Positions 54,087 through 64,000 of a stretch of DNA of 64,000 nt are shown piece by piece. Made by a program: the position numbers and the translations under genes. The stretch spans positions 11,372,863 through 11,436,862 of the forward strand of contig CM057135.1 in assembly GCA_029964075.1 (NCBI GenBank), in the 5' to 3' direction. The notes below the pieces were generated by a model that saw only the letters and a list, made by a program, of their open reading frames with translations, ran no database searches and was not told the DNA's origin. Position 1 is the first letter of the stretch. Every line of letters begins with the position of its first letter. This stretch comes from Patiria pectinifera. Lineage: Eukaryota > Echinodermata > Asteroidea > Valvatida > Asterinidae.

Positions 54087-54515
54087 TTAAAGATATTTGT
54101 AAGCCAATAGACCCACCAATAGCGTTCCTCCCGCGATAAACACCAGTTCTCTTTCTATTTGTTGGTCGCTAGGTTCGTAAAAATCTTCGAGTTTGGGTTC
54201 GCGTTGCAGTCCTACGGGTAGTTTGGTAGATTGACCACTCACCTCGTTGTAGTAACGCAACGCTCGGTCTACGTTAGAAAATGTTTCTTTAGAAGCATTT
54301 TGTTTTCTGATACGTTCGTTTAGAAAATCTAGATATTTTGTTCGTTCTCGTGGCCACTTATCTTTGGCGGCTGAGAGTTGTTCTATCGCTAAATCGTGTC
54401 TCTTACGCTCCTCGTCGGCATCACTCTGTTTCAGATTTGAAAATAAAAAGTTTTAACCAGTAAAAGCTAAGGCGTTGACGATCGCGCCTCCTAACATCAT
54501 AGCAACGCTAGCCAT
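54087..54515 (-). pseudogene. 140-aa coiled-coil membrane protein (Polinton B)
   Basis: Reverse-strand homologue of 31705-32127, divergent from integrase across a 31-bp AT-rich spacer. It is broken. Confidence 0.7.
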
Positions 54516-54546
54516 ATTATTATAAACGTCTTTTATATTAAATAAT

Positions 54547-55486
54547 ATGCAAACATTATCTAAACTGTATTATAGCCCGAGCGGTTATTGGAGAGGTGAA
54601 AGCGCCGTCGAGCATTTACACGATAAAACCAAAATCGATAAAAAGGTAATCAGATTTATATATGGCAAATTTATCTACCGGGTCCTGCGTATGTACCCAG
54701 GCCTACGAGTACTTCGCGAGAGTTTGAAACGACTTTCACCAAATGGATGTGCTATACCAAACCTGGGATAAAGTAAAACGCAAGACTTATAAATACGCTT
54801 TGACGGTTGTCGACGTTGCGAGTCGATACCACGAAGCAGAACCTTTGGTTTCTAAAACGGCAGATTCCACGCGAGATGCTATCGTCAAGATTTACGCAAG
54901 GTCGCCTTTGAGTTACCCTAAAACGTTGAGAGTAGACGCCGGTACCGAATTTAAAGGAGCATTTAAACAATGGATGGCCTCAAAAAACGTCGAGATTATC
55001 GTAGGCGAACCCGGAAACCACCGATCGCAAGGTATCGTAGAAAGATTTAATCGAACGCTAGCCGAGAGACTGTTTGGTCATCAGTACGCTCAAGAAATGT
55101 TAAATCCCGAGAGTAGAAACACGCAATGGGTCGAGCGATTACCCAGCGTGATCAAAGCTATAAACGATGAAACGACGAGATTAATAGCTAAAGCGCCGGC
55201 TAACCCCGTTAAAACAAAAGAGCAACAATTACCGCAAGACGCTATGGTTAGATATTTATATTACCCGGGTGAGCAAGAGGGTGGAACTTCTAGAAGAGCC
55301 ACGGATCCCATTTGGAGCGTAGACATCTTCAACGTGGAAAAAAGAACGAGTCAATTTAAAATGATTAACGGTAAAAAAGTCACGACGGGTCCTACTCTTT
55401 ATTACCTGCAAGACGGTCCAAAAAGGAGTTTTGTGAGACAAGAGCTTCAAGTCGTACCCGAGGACACGCAATTACCGCCTAATTAA
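54547..55486 (+). pseudogene. int: Retroviral-type integrase (Polinton B)
   Basis: The N-terminus MQTLSKLYYSPSGYWRGESA is followed by a catalytic core with YALTVVDVASRYHEAEPL, LRVDAGTEFKGAF and HRSQGIVERFNRTLAERLFG, giving the D,D35-type E pattern. The C-terminal domain (KMINGKKVTTGPTLYYLQDG) ends QLPPN. From 54743 a long frame is open. It is broken only lightly. Confidence 0.88.
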
Positions 55487-58400
55487 TATCTAGATTACGG
55501 TGACCATAAGCGAGCGTGTGTATTCCATCAGGTAAAATGTACCTCTTTGTGTCCAACGGACTCAACGACAGTTTATTTTGAGATACGGTGTAAAGGATGT
55601 GATTTTCCGATCTAATGTGAGTCATGGTTTCGTAATAAGATTTCTTGTTTAAGATGCAGTCGTAATAGTGTCGGTGTTTTAATTTCTTAGAGGTGACCGA
55701 TTTTGTGACTCCCTTGGCTTTTTTCAAGTTGATGTCAGCGGTTAAAATCGAGTACATTTTAGGTCTTATACAAACGACTTCTTTGATTATTTTACCTCCA
55801 AACTCGTCTTTAAATTTACCGATCTTTTTCTTATTGGTTGGGTCGTACAAAGGATGATCCGTCGGATAATTCGAAAGGTCGTATTGTTGTCCGTTTTGCT
55901 GCATATCTTTGTATACGTCGTCCGTGTGCACTACGAGTACCAAACTGTCTGTATCTGTGTACATCAACCTGATTTTCTCTTTGTACTTGTCTTTCAAATG
56001 GTTGTAATAAAAATCATACATCAGCGTCTTTGAGAGATCCAAGATACTCACTCCGCAGTAGATCGGTTTGTTTAACACGGTTTTAGTCTTGTACTTTTCG
56101 ACAAATGACAATTTGCATTCTGAAAATGACGTCGTCGTTTTGTAGCTCGGTTTCTGTATAATTTTTTTGGTATTTATCTCGATCGTCATCGTTACTGTCT
56201 CTGAGTAGGTAACCGTCGATTCGGTTTCTGACGTTTTCCATCGTCTTACCAAACACGCTGTTATTCATCAGTTTAAAAAAGTCTTTCTCAAAATCAGAGG
56301 TCGCTTTTGTTCGGAGTTGCGTGTTTTTGTCGATGTAAGATGCCATCCAAGGTGCTTGTTTAAATTGCAGCACTCGATGCACCTTCTTAAGTTTCAAGCC
56401 GAGTTTGAGATACAACTGCAACGTGACGTAGTGCAAAACATATTTTTGTTTAGGATTAAGGGTACACGTTAATTTTTGCACGTTGCTATTAGGTTCGGTA
56501 TCTAATAATTCGTTTTGATAATCAGACATCCATTCTTTTGGTATGACAATGTTTTCTGGCGCTAAGGGGTAATCGTTGTGCAGGTCGTGGAGATTGTCCG
56601 GGTAATCGAGGTCTACTTCGAAGCAATAACCGGTGTTTGACGTTTTCCTGAGAGATAATATCTTGGACTCGGTAAACGTTTTTGTAGACGCCCATTTAAA
56701 GTCTTTGTACGGCAGGTATTGACTCATGGCCCAGCCGTACAGATTGTTTGCATCGAGGTAGGTGATGTAACTCGACGGCTCGTTTTGATTATGGTCAGGT
56801 AGGTATTTGTTGTTGGCTTTGTGGTATCTCATACCACCCACGCTCGAGATACAACCTCTTTTTGCCTTTTCAAAAAATAAATGTTTGTCTACGTCTTGCA
56901 ATAGTTCGAGTTTAACTTCCGAGTGTTTTAACAAGGCATCCCACGACAATCCTTGTGCTGTGTAGTATTTAGCAGGATCTAACGCGTAGTTTGTAATACA
57001 CGTTTGCCTAAAGTTTTCAAATACGCAAGCCAGTAATAACGTATCGGTAGTGACGTACAAATCGTGATATTCCCCCATGTTTTTAACTTTAAACTCGTTC
57101 CACGTCAGTTTAGCTCTGTTGTAGTCCTCTCGCGATATATTTTCGTCTTTTAGGCTGCTGTAAAATTGTTCGATGGGAGGTAGGCTTGTCTCTTGAAATC
57201 TGTCAAACGAGTCCATGTATTCATATGGATAAACTCCTTTTTGTAACAACGAGTCGATGTTTTGACGATTAAAATGTTCTCTGAGTAGTAACAACTCTCT
57301 TGGACAAGCTTTAGATAATCTATCCAACGAAGACGCCATAAAATTAAACGAGTCTATAAATCGCATATTTCCGATCGAAAACGAAATATACTTTTCCGAA
57401 TTTCTAGCGATAACTTGTATTTCCTTCTCGTCATCGTACTCTGAAATACTCTGCATGATCAAGTGAGCGTCGTAATTTTGCAGATTGTGAAAGACGACCG
57501 GTATGGGGGTAAAACCTGGTTTAACTTGTAATTTTAGATTGCAGTAGGCGTGCGCGGCACCTCTATATCTACCCGTGACGTGGCAGTGATCTCTCACCTT
57601 TCTAAATTTGTTGATTTTCTTTTTGCATTCGAGGCATTTAGACTCGGTAAATCCATTTTTGTTTTCGTACTGATGTTCTTTTATTTGTTTTTCTGTTTTT
57701 GGTATTTTGGGTTTCTGGCACTGACAGTTGCTCGAGTAATTGGGATAAATTGGTTTCTCGCAAATCCAACACGTGCTTGTTTTATCATGATGTTCTTTAG
57801 CTCGCTCGTTAAATCTCATGGGTTGGGGTTTTTTAAATATGCAATTTATGTCGCTTTGTATTTTTAACATTTTATTGACAAACTTTGATGCGGCATCTTT
57901 ACCTCTATAAGTCTCTTGATACGCATTGGTGCCGTCGCATCTAACTACTACCAACGAGTAACCGCTAGCTTTGTGAATGTTTGTCTTTTGCGTGTTGTCC
58001 TTTTTATCGTCCGAGTTTTTTCTAAGATCGTTTCAAAGTCGGCGAAAACTACAAACGGTGCTTTTTGTTTAAACCTGTAGTTTTTAAATTCTAATATTGG
58101 CACATCGTTTTCGTCGACTATCCACTCGTTATTTACATATTTTCGCTTAGCGGTAGGAAATACAATCTTTGACGGATGTGTATCTATACCGTTACAATCG
58201 GTCATGTATCTATCTAATTTTACTTGCGTTCTATAATGACACAGGCACCTTCGACAAAAATATTTCTTACTTTTATGTTTTGTAACGTTGTAAATCAATC
58301 TCGAAAAATTATTTATCCAGCAGTAGTGATGCTTGTCGCCCTCAGAAAACAAAAACAGATCGATAGGTCGTGACTCTGGTTTATAGTTTTTAGACACGTA

Positions 58401-59439
58401 TAAGGGATATATTTCCCCCTCATAACCGTATACGTTGATCGTTAAATTATTTTGTCTTTCTATCTTTGGTATCTGGTCGATCGGTGTTGGAAAGTCTACG
58501 CCTTTAAATTTGAGTCCGTCGTCTTTGGTGTAAATACTAGGTCTGTCTTTGCGAGGGCTATATTTGGGGTCGTTTTTTTATGTTATTTTTTACTTTATCC
58601 GTATACAAGCCAAGAGCGGCTCTCAAACACCATCTCAAACACTCGTCGTCTTTGTTTTTAATGTTAATCATCGCCTGTTTTCTTTTGATATGTGGGGGTA
58701 GGTCTATGTAAGAACTGCATCTCACGGGGTTAAACCTGTTGATGTTGATATACAACGCCATTATCTTTTTTAAAACCCAACCCGATCCTTGATTCGTATA
58801 CCTTTCATCCTTTTTAAATAGCTGGTCGATGTCTTCTTTTAAAACCTGTTTTATTTGACTTTGATTTAAAACAACTCTCTGATCGGTATAATGTGTAGCT
58901 TCGATCGTTTCTATCGTACCATCCGGTTTGGTTTTTTCGTATTTTATTTTGATTGTGAGCTCCATTTTTAAACCTCTTAGCTCTCTCAATTCTGACTTGA
59001 TTTTATTTACTATTTGATCTTTGTGCGTATCAAAAAATCTGACTAAATCGTCGTTAAAAAGTCTAGGAATCAGTTCCCAGTTTCTAAAGTTGTTTCTAAA
59101 TCTTCTCGTCGCTCTAAACTCAGCCTCTTGAAAATCCTCGGGTTGCCTAGAGTTTTGAGTCGCCAAGAGTAAATCTTTTTTCAAAAATCGACCTTTATAA
59201 CCCGACGGATTATATTCTAGATCATAATCGTCTACAATCTGTTTGAGCTCATGTAGCTTCTTTTTCCTCAAGTTTTTAAATTGAGCTTCGTATTTTTTTA
59301 TCCCGTTGATGTAGACTTTACGCGTAAGAGCAACATTTTGATTGTACGGTATATTATATCGCTGGACGTAATCGCGCAGCGTTGCTTTATTCCATCTAGA
59401 AAATCCCTTAACGATTGGCTTCATCTCATAAGTCACCAT
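55479..59439 (-). pseudogene. polB: Protein-primed DNA polymerase B (Polinton B)
   Basis: The full-length homologue of the A gene starts MVTYEMKPIVKGFSRWNKAT, giving the true N-terminus. The SAP-like segment, exonuclease FADFETIL, the endonuclease-like VRDHCHVTGRYRGAAHAY insert, motif A, motif B and motif C are all visible. A short run between motif A and motif B (LKLGLKLKKVHRVLQFKQAP) is longer than in A. It has a few breaks. Confidence 0.9.
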
Positions 59440-59564
59440 TTATTATATAGTAATATAATATTTTTTTTTTTTTTTTTTTTTTGTAGATGAGGTCATTATT
59501 TTTGGATTTATAAGCAATCAGACTCGCCGGCTAGAGAGAGATCTTCAAGACGAGAGATATTGAG

Positions 59565-59769
59565 CCCCGGTTTTGGCCTGGGGCTGAGACTGAGATATTG
59601 GGAGGGCAAGGGAGGGGCGGGGGCAGATATCATGGGAGAGAGGGGGCAGAGATCAAGGGGAGGGGCGGGGCTAGGGGGCGTGGCCAGTGGGTGGGGCTAT
59701 GGGCGGGATTATTGGGGAGAGGGGGGCAGATAATGGGATTTGTCGCCGTACCCTCCCCCTTCTTTTACT
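59565..59769 (-). repeat. Right terminal inverted repeat of Polinton B
   Basis: Reverse complement of 43788-43995. It ends with CTTCTTTTACT before ACATAG and gag sequence. Confidence 0.9.
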
Positions 59770-60720
59770 ACATAGTCAACAGTGGCATGAGGAGGATTGG
59801 GCTATTAACTTAAGTGCATTACTTTCAGGAAAAGCTCTTGAATTTTATTTTAGACTCTCCACAGATGAAGCAGGTGATTCAGAGTCCTCAAGTCAGCACT
59901 ACTGAAGCGGTTTCAGCTTACTGCAGATGGATTGAGATTGAAGCTTCGAACAGCCAGACCAGAGTCAGGAGAGACTGGACATCAGTTTGCTGCACGGTTG
60001 GCCAACTACCTCGGCCGATGGATCGACCTAGCAGAGGCAGAGACTACCTATAGCGGGCTGAAGGATCTCTTACTGCGGGAACAATTTGCAGCTGGATGTA
60101 GTCGTGAGTTGGCCCTTTTTCTTAAAGAAAGACAACCCAAAGACATTGATACTATGGCCAAAATTGCTGAGCACTATCTTGAAGCTCGGGGTGGCATGTT
60201 TGGTAATCCATCCATTTCCAGAAACCCCCCAACCCAGAAAAGTTTCAGTCAACCTAGGAAAGATGGGGTTTCCCATGTAGCATCCCCTACAACATCTCCA
60301 AGTACAAACAGACCCTTGGTAACTTGCTATATCTGTCAAAAACAAGGTCATGTAGCCAGAGATTGTAGATTTGCAACTACACTTGGCTCTAGTGCACCCC
60401 GCAGATGTTTTATCTGTCACAAAGTTGGCCACATTGCCAAAAACTGTTATCAAAACAGAAATCCAGTTGCCTCTATGCTCACAGAAGTTGAAACTCCTAG
60501 TACCAGCTCACCACCACAACTTCCTAATCCTTCAGGAATTACAAATACCTCTTTTCATTGTGAGAGTTGTACCTGTGTCCATTCAAACTCCCCAGAGAAA
60601 CCAGAGACAGTTGCATGTATGGTAGTAAGCAAGGTATCTTCTCTTGGTGCATGTTGCTTTGGAAATAATCATGATCGTGTAACTCTTAAGTGTGGTCATT
60701 CTTTACCAATTATGAGTGCT
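59770..60720 (+). pseudogene. Gag C-terminal part with two zinc knuckles (Gmr1-like element)
   Basis: It starts with the capsid-like EEDWAINLSALLSGKALEFY and continues with QFAARLANYLGRWIDLAEAE, a retroviral-type capsid signature. The zinc knuckles are CYICQKQGHVARDC (60325) and CFICHKVGHIAKNC (about 60405). It would assemble the particle and bind the RNA. The gene is split by Polinton B. Confidence 0.8.
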
Positions 60721-62712
60721 GCATGTAGTGATAACATCACAAAGAAGATGCCCGTTACTTCTGGTAGAGTGGGTCAACGTCCAGTGTCTGTACTCAGGGA
60801 CAGTGAATGCAGCGGCGTTGTGATCAGGCGTGACCTAGTTTCTGATGATCAACTTACTGGTGAGGTCAAGACTTGCATCCTTATTGATGGGACTGCTCGA
60901 CAAGTTCCTGTCGCTGTCGTACCAGTAAGTACTCCTTACTTCACTGGAAAGACAGAAGTTTTGTGTATGAACAAACCAGTGTATGACCTCATTTTAGGTA
61001 ACATTCCAGGTGTTCGAGCTCCAGACAATCCAGATGAGTCATGGAGCCTCATTTCATCAAAGGCCTGCGCTGTCCAGACGAGAGCTCAGACTAAGTCTCA
61101 AGACTCCAAGCCCTTTCGCTGTCTTAAAGTTCCGAAGCCAATGGATGACATCGTTACTGCGGAGGGACTGCAGAAGGCTCAGCAGGAGGATCCTACTCTT
61201 CGTCGAAGTAGAGAGCTGGCTGAAACTCAGTCTGAGAAGGTTAGTCGAAGTCAGGCTACGTCCCGATTTCTATATCGGAATGGCATATTGTTCAGACAAT
61301 TTCAAGCTCCAAATGTGGAATTTGGTAACATCTTCGACCAAGTTGTTGTTCCTCAAGTTCATCGCACACAAGTGATGCGTATGGCCCACAAAGCAATATT
61401 GGGTGGTCACCAAGGACCTAAGAAGACAACTGACAGAGTTCTCACCAATTTCGTTTGGCCAGGGATGACAGCTGATATTACTCGGTATTGTAGATCTTGT
61501 GATGTTTGCCAGAGGACGGTTCCTAAAGGTAGAGTAACCAAAGTTCCCCTTGGTAGCATGCCGCTGATTGAATGTCCTTTTGATCGAATCGCAGTAGATA
61601 TCATTGGTCCCATTCACCCTATGACAGAAGGCCGCAACAGATATATACTTACCATCATTGATTATGCCACGCGATATCCTGAGGCAGTACCTCTTCCTAG
61701 TATTGAAGCAGAACGGGTTGCAGAAGCCTTAGTTGGTGTTTTCACCCGAGTTGGGGTTCCAAAACAGATGCTTACCGATCAAGGGTCACAATTTACATCT
61801 GAAGTCATGAAACAGGTTAGCAAGCTTCTCTCTGTTCACCAGCTGACTACCACACCATACCATCCTATTTGCAATGGATTGGTGGAGCGTTTTAATGGCA
61901 CCCTTAAGCAGATGCTTCGACGCATGTGTGCTGAGCGACCCCGGGATTGGGATCGTTACATTAACCCACTTCTATTTGCAGTCAGAGAAGCACCACAAGA
62001 GAGTCTCGGATTTTCTCCATTCGAGCTGCTCTATGGTCGTCAAGTCAGAGGTCCCATGACCATTCTACGTGAGTTATGGACAGGAGAGGTTGACACAACT
62101 GAGACGAAAACCACCTACCAATACATCCTGGATTTGAGGGAAAGATTAGAGAATACATGTCAGACGGCCCATCAAGCACTTCAGAAGTCTAGTGCTAGAT
62201 ACAAGCAGCATTATGACAAGCGGAGTAAGGCAAGAAGTTTCTCCGTTGGAGATCAGGTTCTTCTGCTCTTACCAACAGACAGAAATAAACTTCTCCTTCA
62301 GTGGAAAGGTCCTTTTCCTATTCTTGATAAGATCGGCACCATGGACTACCGGATTGACCATAATGGAAAGTCCAAAGTGTTCCATGCAAATCTTCTGATG
62401 AAGTACTGTGAAAGATCCAAAGAGGTGACCAGCTGCCTAGAGATTCCTAGTACGAATTCTCAGTGTGTCTTTGAGATAGTAGGTACTGCTGTAATTGAAC
62501 CTGAGCATGATGATCATTCTGAATCTCATAACACTCTTTGCATGTCTAATGAGAATCTTTTACAGCTCCATCCCTTAACAGCCAAGGAGACGATCAAGGA
62601 TGTCAACATCAACACAGCTCTCCATCCAGATCAACGAAGTGGAGTCAACAGACTCCTAAGGAACTACCGTGATACTCTCACCGATCTACCTGGGAGGACC
62701 ACTGTGGGATAG
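60720..62712 (+). CDS. Protease-like region and integrase (Gmr1-like element)
   Basis: A retroviral-protease-like segment (PVSVLRDSECSGVVIRRDL, then VYDLILGNIPGV) lies at 60780-61010. The integrase zinc domain reads HKAILGGHQGPKKT ... CRSCDVCQ near 61385-61515. The core shows IAVDIIGPI, MLTDQGSQFTSEVM and CNGLVERFNGTLKQML. A GPY/F-like end (LLQWKGPFPILDKIGTMDYR) and a tail follow up to the RT. The same frame began in gag, as expected for a gag-pol fusion or read-through product. Confidence 0.85.
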
Positions 62713-62739
62713 CACACCATCACCCTTCACAAGAATGAG

Positions 62740-63990
62740 CCAATACGTAGTAAGCCCTATCCACTCCCCCATGCCTTACGAAACACCGTGAAAGAGGAGG
62801 TGAGCACAATGTTACAAATGGGAGTCATAGAACCATCCAATGCACCTTTTGCTTCACCCATAGTCTTAGTCAAAAAGCCTGATGGATCTAATCGATTCTG
62901 TGTCGATTATAGAAAGCTAAACCAAGTTTCTATCTTTGACGCCGAACCTATCCCAGATCAAGAGGAATTATTCACAAAACTGGCCACTGACAATTACTTC
63001 ACTAAGATCGATTTGAGCAAAGGTTATTGGCAGGTACCAATGGACGAGTCATCTAAGCCACTTACTTCATTTATCACTCCTGATGGGTTGTTTCAGTTCA
63101 CTGTCATGCCTTTTGGGTTAGTGAACGCGCCCGCAACTTTCAGTAGAATTATGCGCAAACTTCTCAGGGATCAACCATGTGTGATTAATTACATTGACGA
63201 CATCTTAGTCCATACAACATCTTGGGAACGTCACATTCAAGTACTGACAGAGTTGTTCCGCAAGTTAAGATCAGCAAATTTGACAGCTCGACCAAGCAAG
63301 TGCTTCATTGCACAAGAGCAAATTGAATTTCTGGGTCATGTAGTTGGCAAAGGTCTCTTACAACCCAGACCTGAGAAACTACTCACCATCCAACAAGCCA
63401 AGCAACCAGAAACAAAGAAGCAACTCAGATCATTTCTCGGTATGACCAATTACTACCGGAAGTTCATTCCCAACTATTCTGTGATTGCAGTCCCCTTGAC
63501 TGACAAAACCAAAAACAAAGAGCCAAACAAAGTCTGTTGGGAAACTAGTCAACAACAAGCTTTCTCCACACTTAAGGATAAGCTCACTAGTTCACCCGTT
63601 CTTCACCTTCCTGATCTGAACAAAGAATTCATTCTGAGAACTGATGCCTCACACTTAGGTTTAGGAGCTGTGCTTCTTCAGATGCATAATGGTGAGAAAT
63701 TTCCTGTAGCTTACGCTAGCAAAAAGCTTCTTCCTAGAGAGATATCTTACTCTGTAATGGAGAAAGAGTGTTTTGCCATTGTTTGGGCCGTTCGTAAGTT
63801 CGAACCATATCTCTATGGCAGACGTTTTACTCTTGAAACCGATCACCAACCCTTGACTTTCCTACAGAAGGCTAGAATGGCTAACGGTAGAATAATGCGC
63901 TGGGCACTCGCCCTGCAACCGTACAGGTTCCATATTGAGGCCATCAAAGGAAGTGACAACATAGGAGCTGACTTTCTTAGTCGTTCTTGA
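62740..63990 (+). CDS. Reverse transcriptase and RNase H (Gmr1-like element)
   Basis: RT motifs in order: FASPIVLVKKPDGSNRFCVD, FTKIDLSKGYWQVPMDE, VMPFGLVNAPATFSRIM and the catalytic NYIDDILVHT near 63188-63220. RNase H follows: LRTDASHLGLGAVLLQM, SVMEKECFAIVWAVRKFEPY and the end KGSDNIGADFLSRS. The frame is open over about 400 residues. Confidence 0.92.
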   Translation, partial: PIRSKPYPLPHALRNTVKEEVSTMLQMGVIEPSNAPFASPIVLVKKPDGSNRFCVDYRKLNQVSIFDAEPIPDQEELFTKLATDNYFTKIDLSKGYWQVPMDESSKPLTSFITPDGLFQFTVMPFGLVNAPATFSRIMRKLLRDQPCVINYIDDILVHTTSWERHIQVLTELFRKLRSANLTARPSKCFIAQEQIEFLGHVVGKGLLQPRPEKLLTIQQAKQPETKKQLRSFLGMTNYYRKFIPNYSVIAVPLTDKTKNKEPNKVCWETSQQQAFSTLKDKLTSSPVLHLPDLNKEFILRTDASHLGLGAVLLQMHNGEKFPVAYASKKLLPREISYSVMEKECFAIVWAVRKFEPYLYGRRFTLETDHQPLTFLQKARMANGRIMRWALALQPYRFHIEAIKGSDNIGADFLSRS

Positions 63991-64000
63991 GCCAACAGCA

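Larger units (their letters stand above)
43788..59769 (-). mobile_element. Polinton B: long copy, inverted relative to A, inside a gypsy gag
   Basis: It starts AGTAGAAGAAGG and ends in ACT (59767-59769), with terminal repeats of about 205 bp that are nearly identical. ACATAG follows the right end (59770-59775). Its reverse complement CTATGT precedes the left end (43782-43787). ACATA also precedes the 12-base terminus stub at 43635-43639. The full gene series is present on the opposite strand to A. It has about ten breaks. The core is almost identical to A, so it is a young copy. Confidence 0.9.
59770..64000 (+). mobile_element. Gmr1-like Ty3/gypsy retrotransposon (runs off the window)
   Basis: The order is Gag, protease-like region, integrase, then RT and RNase H. 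Most Ty3/gypsy elements have RT before integrase. The swapped order is the hallmark of the Gmr1 group. Its Gag was hit by Polinton B; the N-terminal Gag part is at 43370-43639. Apart from that insertion, only about one or two breaks are visible. LTRs are not in view. Confidence 0.85.

Noticed and set aside
1-64000. tRNA, rRNA or other structural RNA genes
   Set aside because: I scanned for tRNA-like internal boxes and rRNA words on both strands and saw none worth reporting; a dedicated RNA search was not possible here.

Overview
The window looks like repeat-dense intergenic DNA from an animal, most likely an aquatic invertebrate such as a mollusc or another lophotrochozoan. That guess rests on the mix of Polintons (Mavericks), Ty3/gypsy, DIRS and LINE retroelements, AT-rich spacers and a CCCTAA-type telomere-like run. 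I recognise no host gene. Almost every readable frame belongs to a mobile element.

Layout: (1) 1-5152 holds a DIRS-type tyrosine-recombinase retrotransposon whose left part lies outside the window, a block of interleaved inverted repeats, and the 5' fragment of a second DIRS copy. (2) 5153-about 22290 is an old, incomplete Polinton ('copy 1'). It runs from the major capsid gene to a TFIIB-like gene and a terminal accessory gene. A 6.9-kb Ty3/gypsy element, itself hit by two further insertions, sits inside it, together with three small DNA transposons that have clear target duplications. (3) About 22290-26572 is AT-rich DNA with nothing coding that I recognise. (4) 26573-43359 is Polinton A, forward, with a terminal inverted repeat at both ends. 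A 5'-truncated LINE sits inside its tandem-hairpin array. (5) 43360-43787 is a scrap of a gypsy gag. (6) 43788-59769 is Polinton B, reverse, nearly identical to A over its core, so A and B form an inverted pair with their TFIIB ends facing each other. (7) 59770-64000 is the rest of the gypsy element that B entered. It has the unusual order integrase before reverse transcriptase (Gmr1-like) and runs off the window.

The Polinton gene set, read from A and B, is: protein-primed DNA polymerase B, convergent retroviral-type integrase, a small coiled-coil membrane protein, major capsid protein, packaging ATPase, a run of small membrane proteins, a long coiled-coil/membrane-active-looking protein, a convergent conserved structural-type protein, a 136-aa protein, a penton-like minor capsid protein, a conserved 192-aa membrane protein, and a zinc-ribbon/cyclin-box TFIIB-like protein. 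Polymerase and integrase would copy and insert the element; capsid proteins and ATPase would make and fill particles. The TFIIB-like protein, together with AT-rich motifs repeated just before start codons, suggests that the element may have directed its own transcription. The segment between the TFIIB-like gene and the nearby terminus is the most variable part: hairpin arrays, other tandem repeats and a spliced-looking accessory gene differ among the copies.

All these virus-like elements are fossils. Copy 1 has many breaks (more than ten). A and B have roughly six to ten each and look young, because several of their proteins are almost identical. The gypsy inside copy 1 has about four differences between its two 145-bp LTRs, counted by eye.
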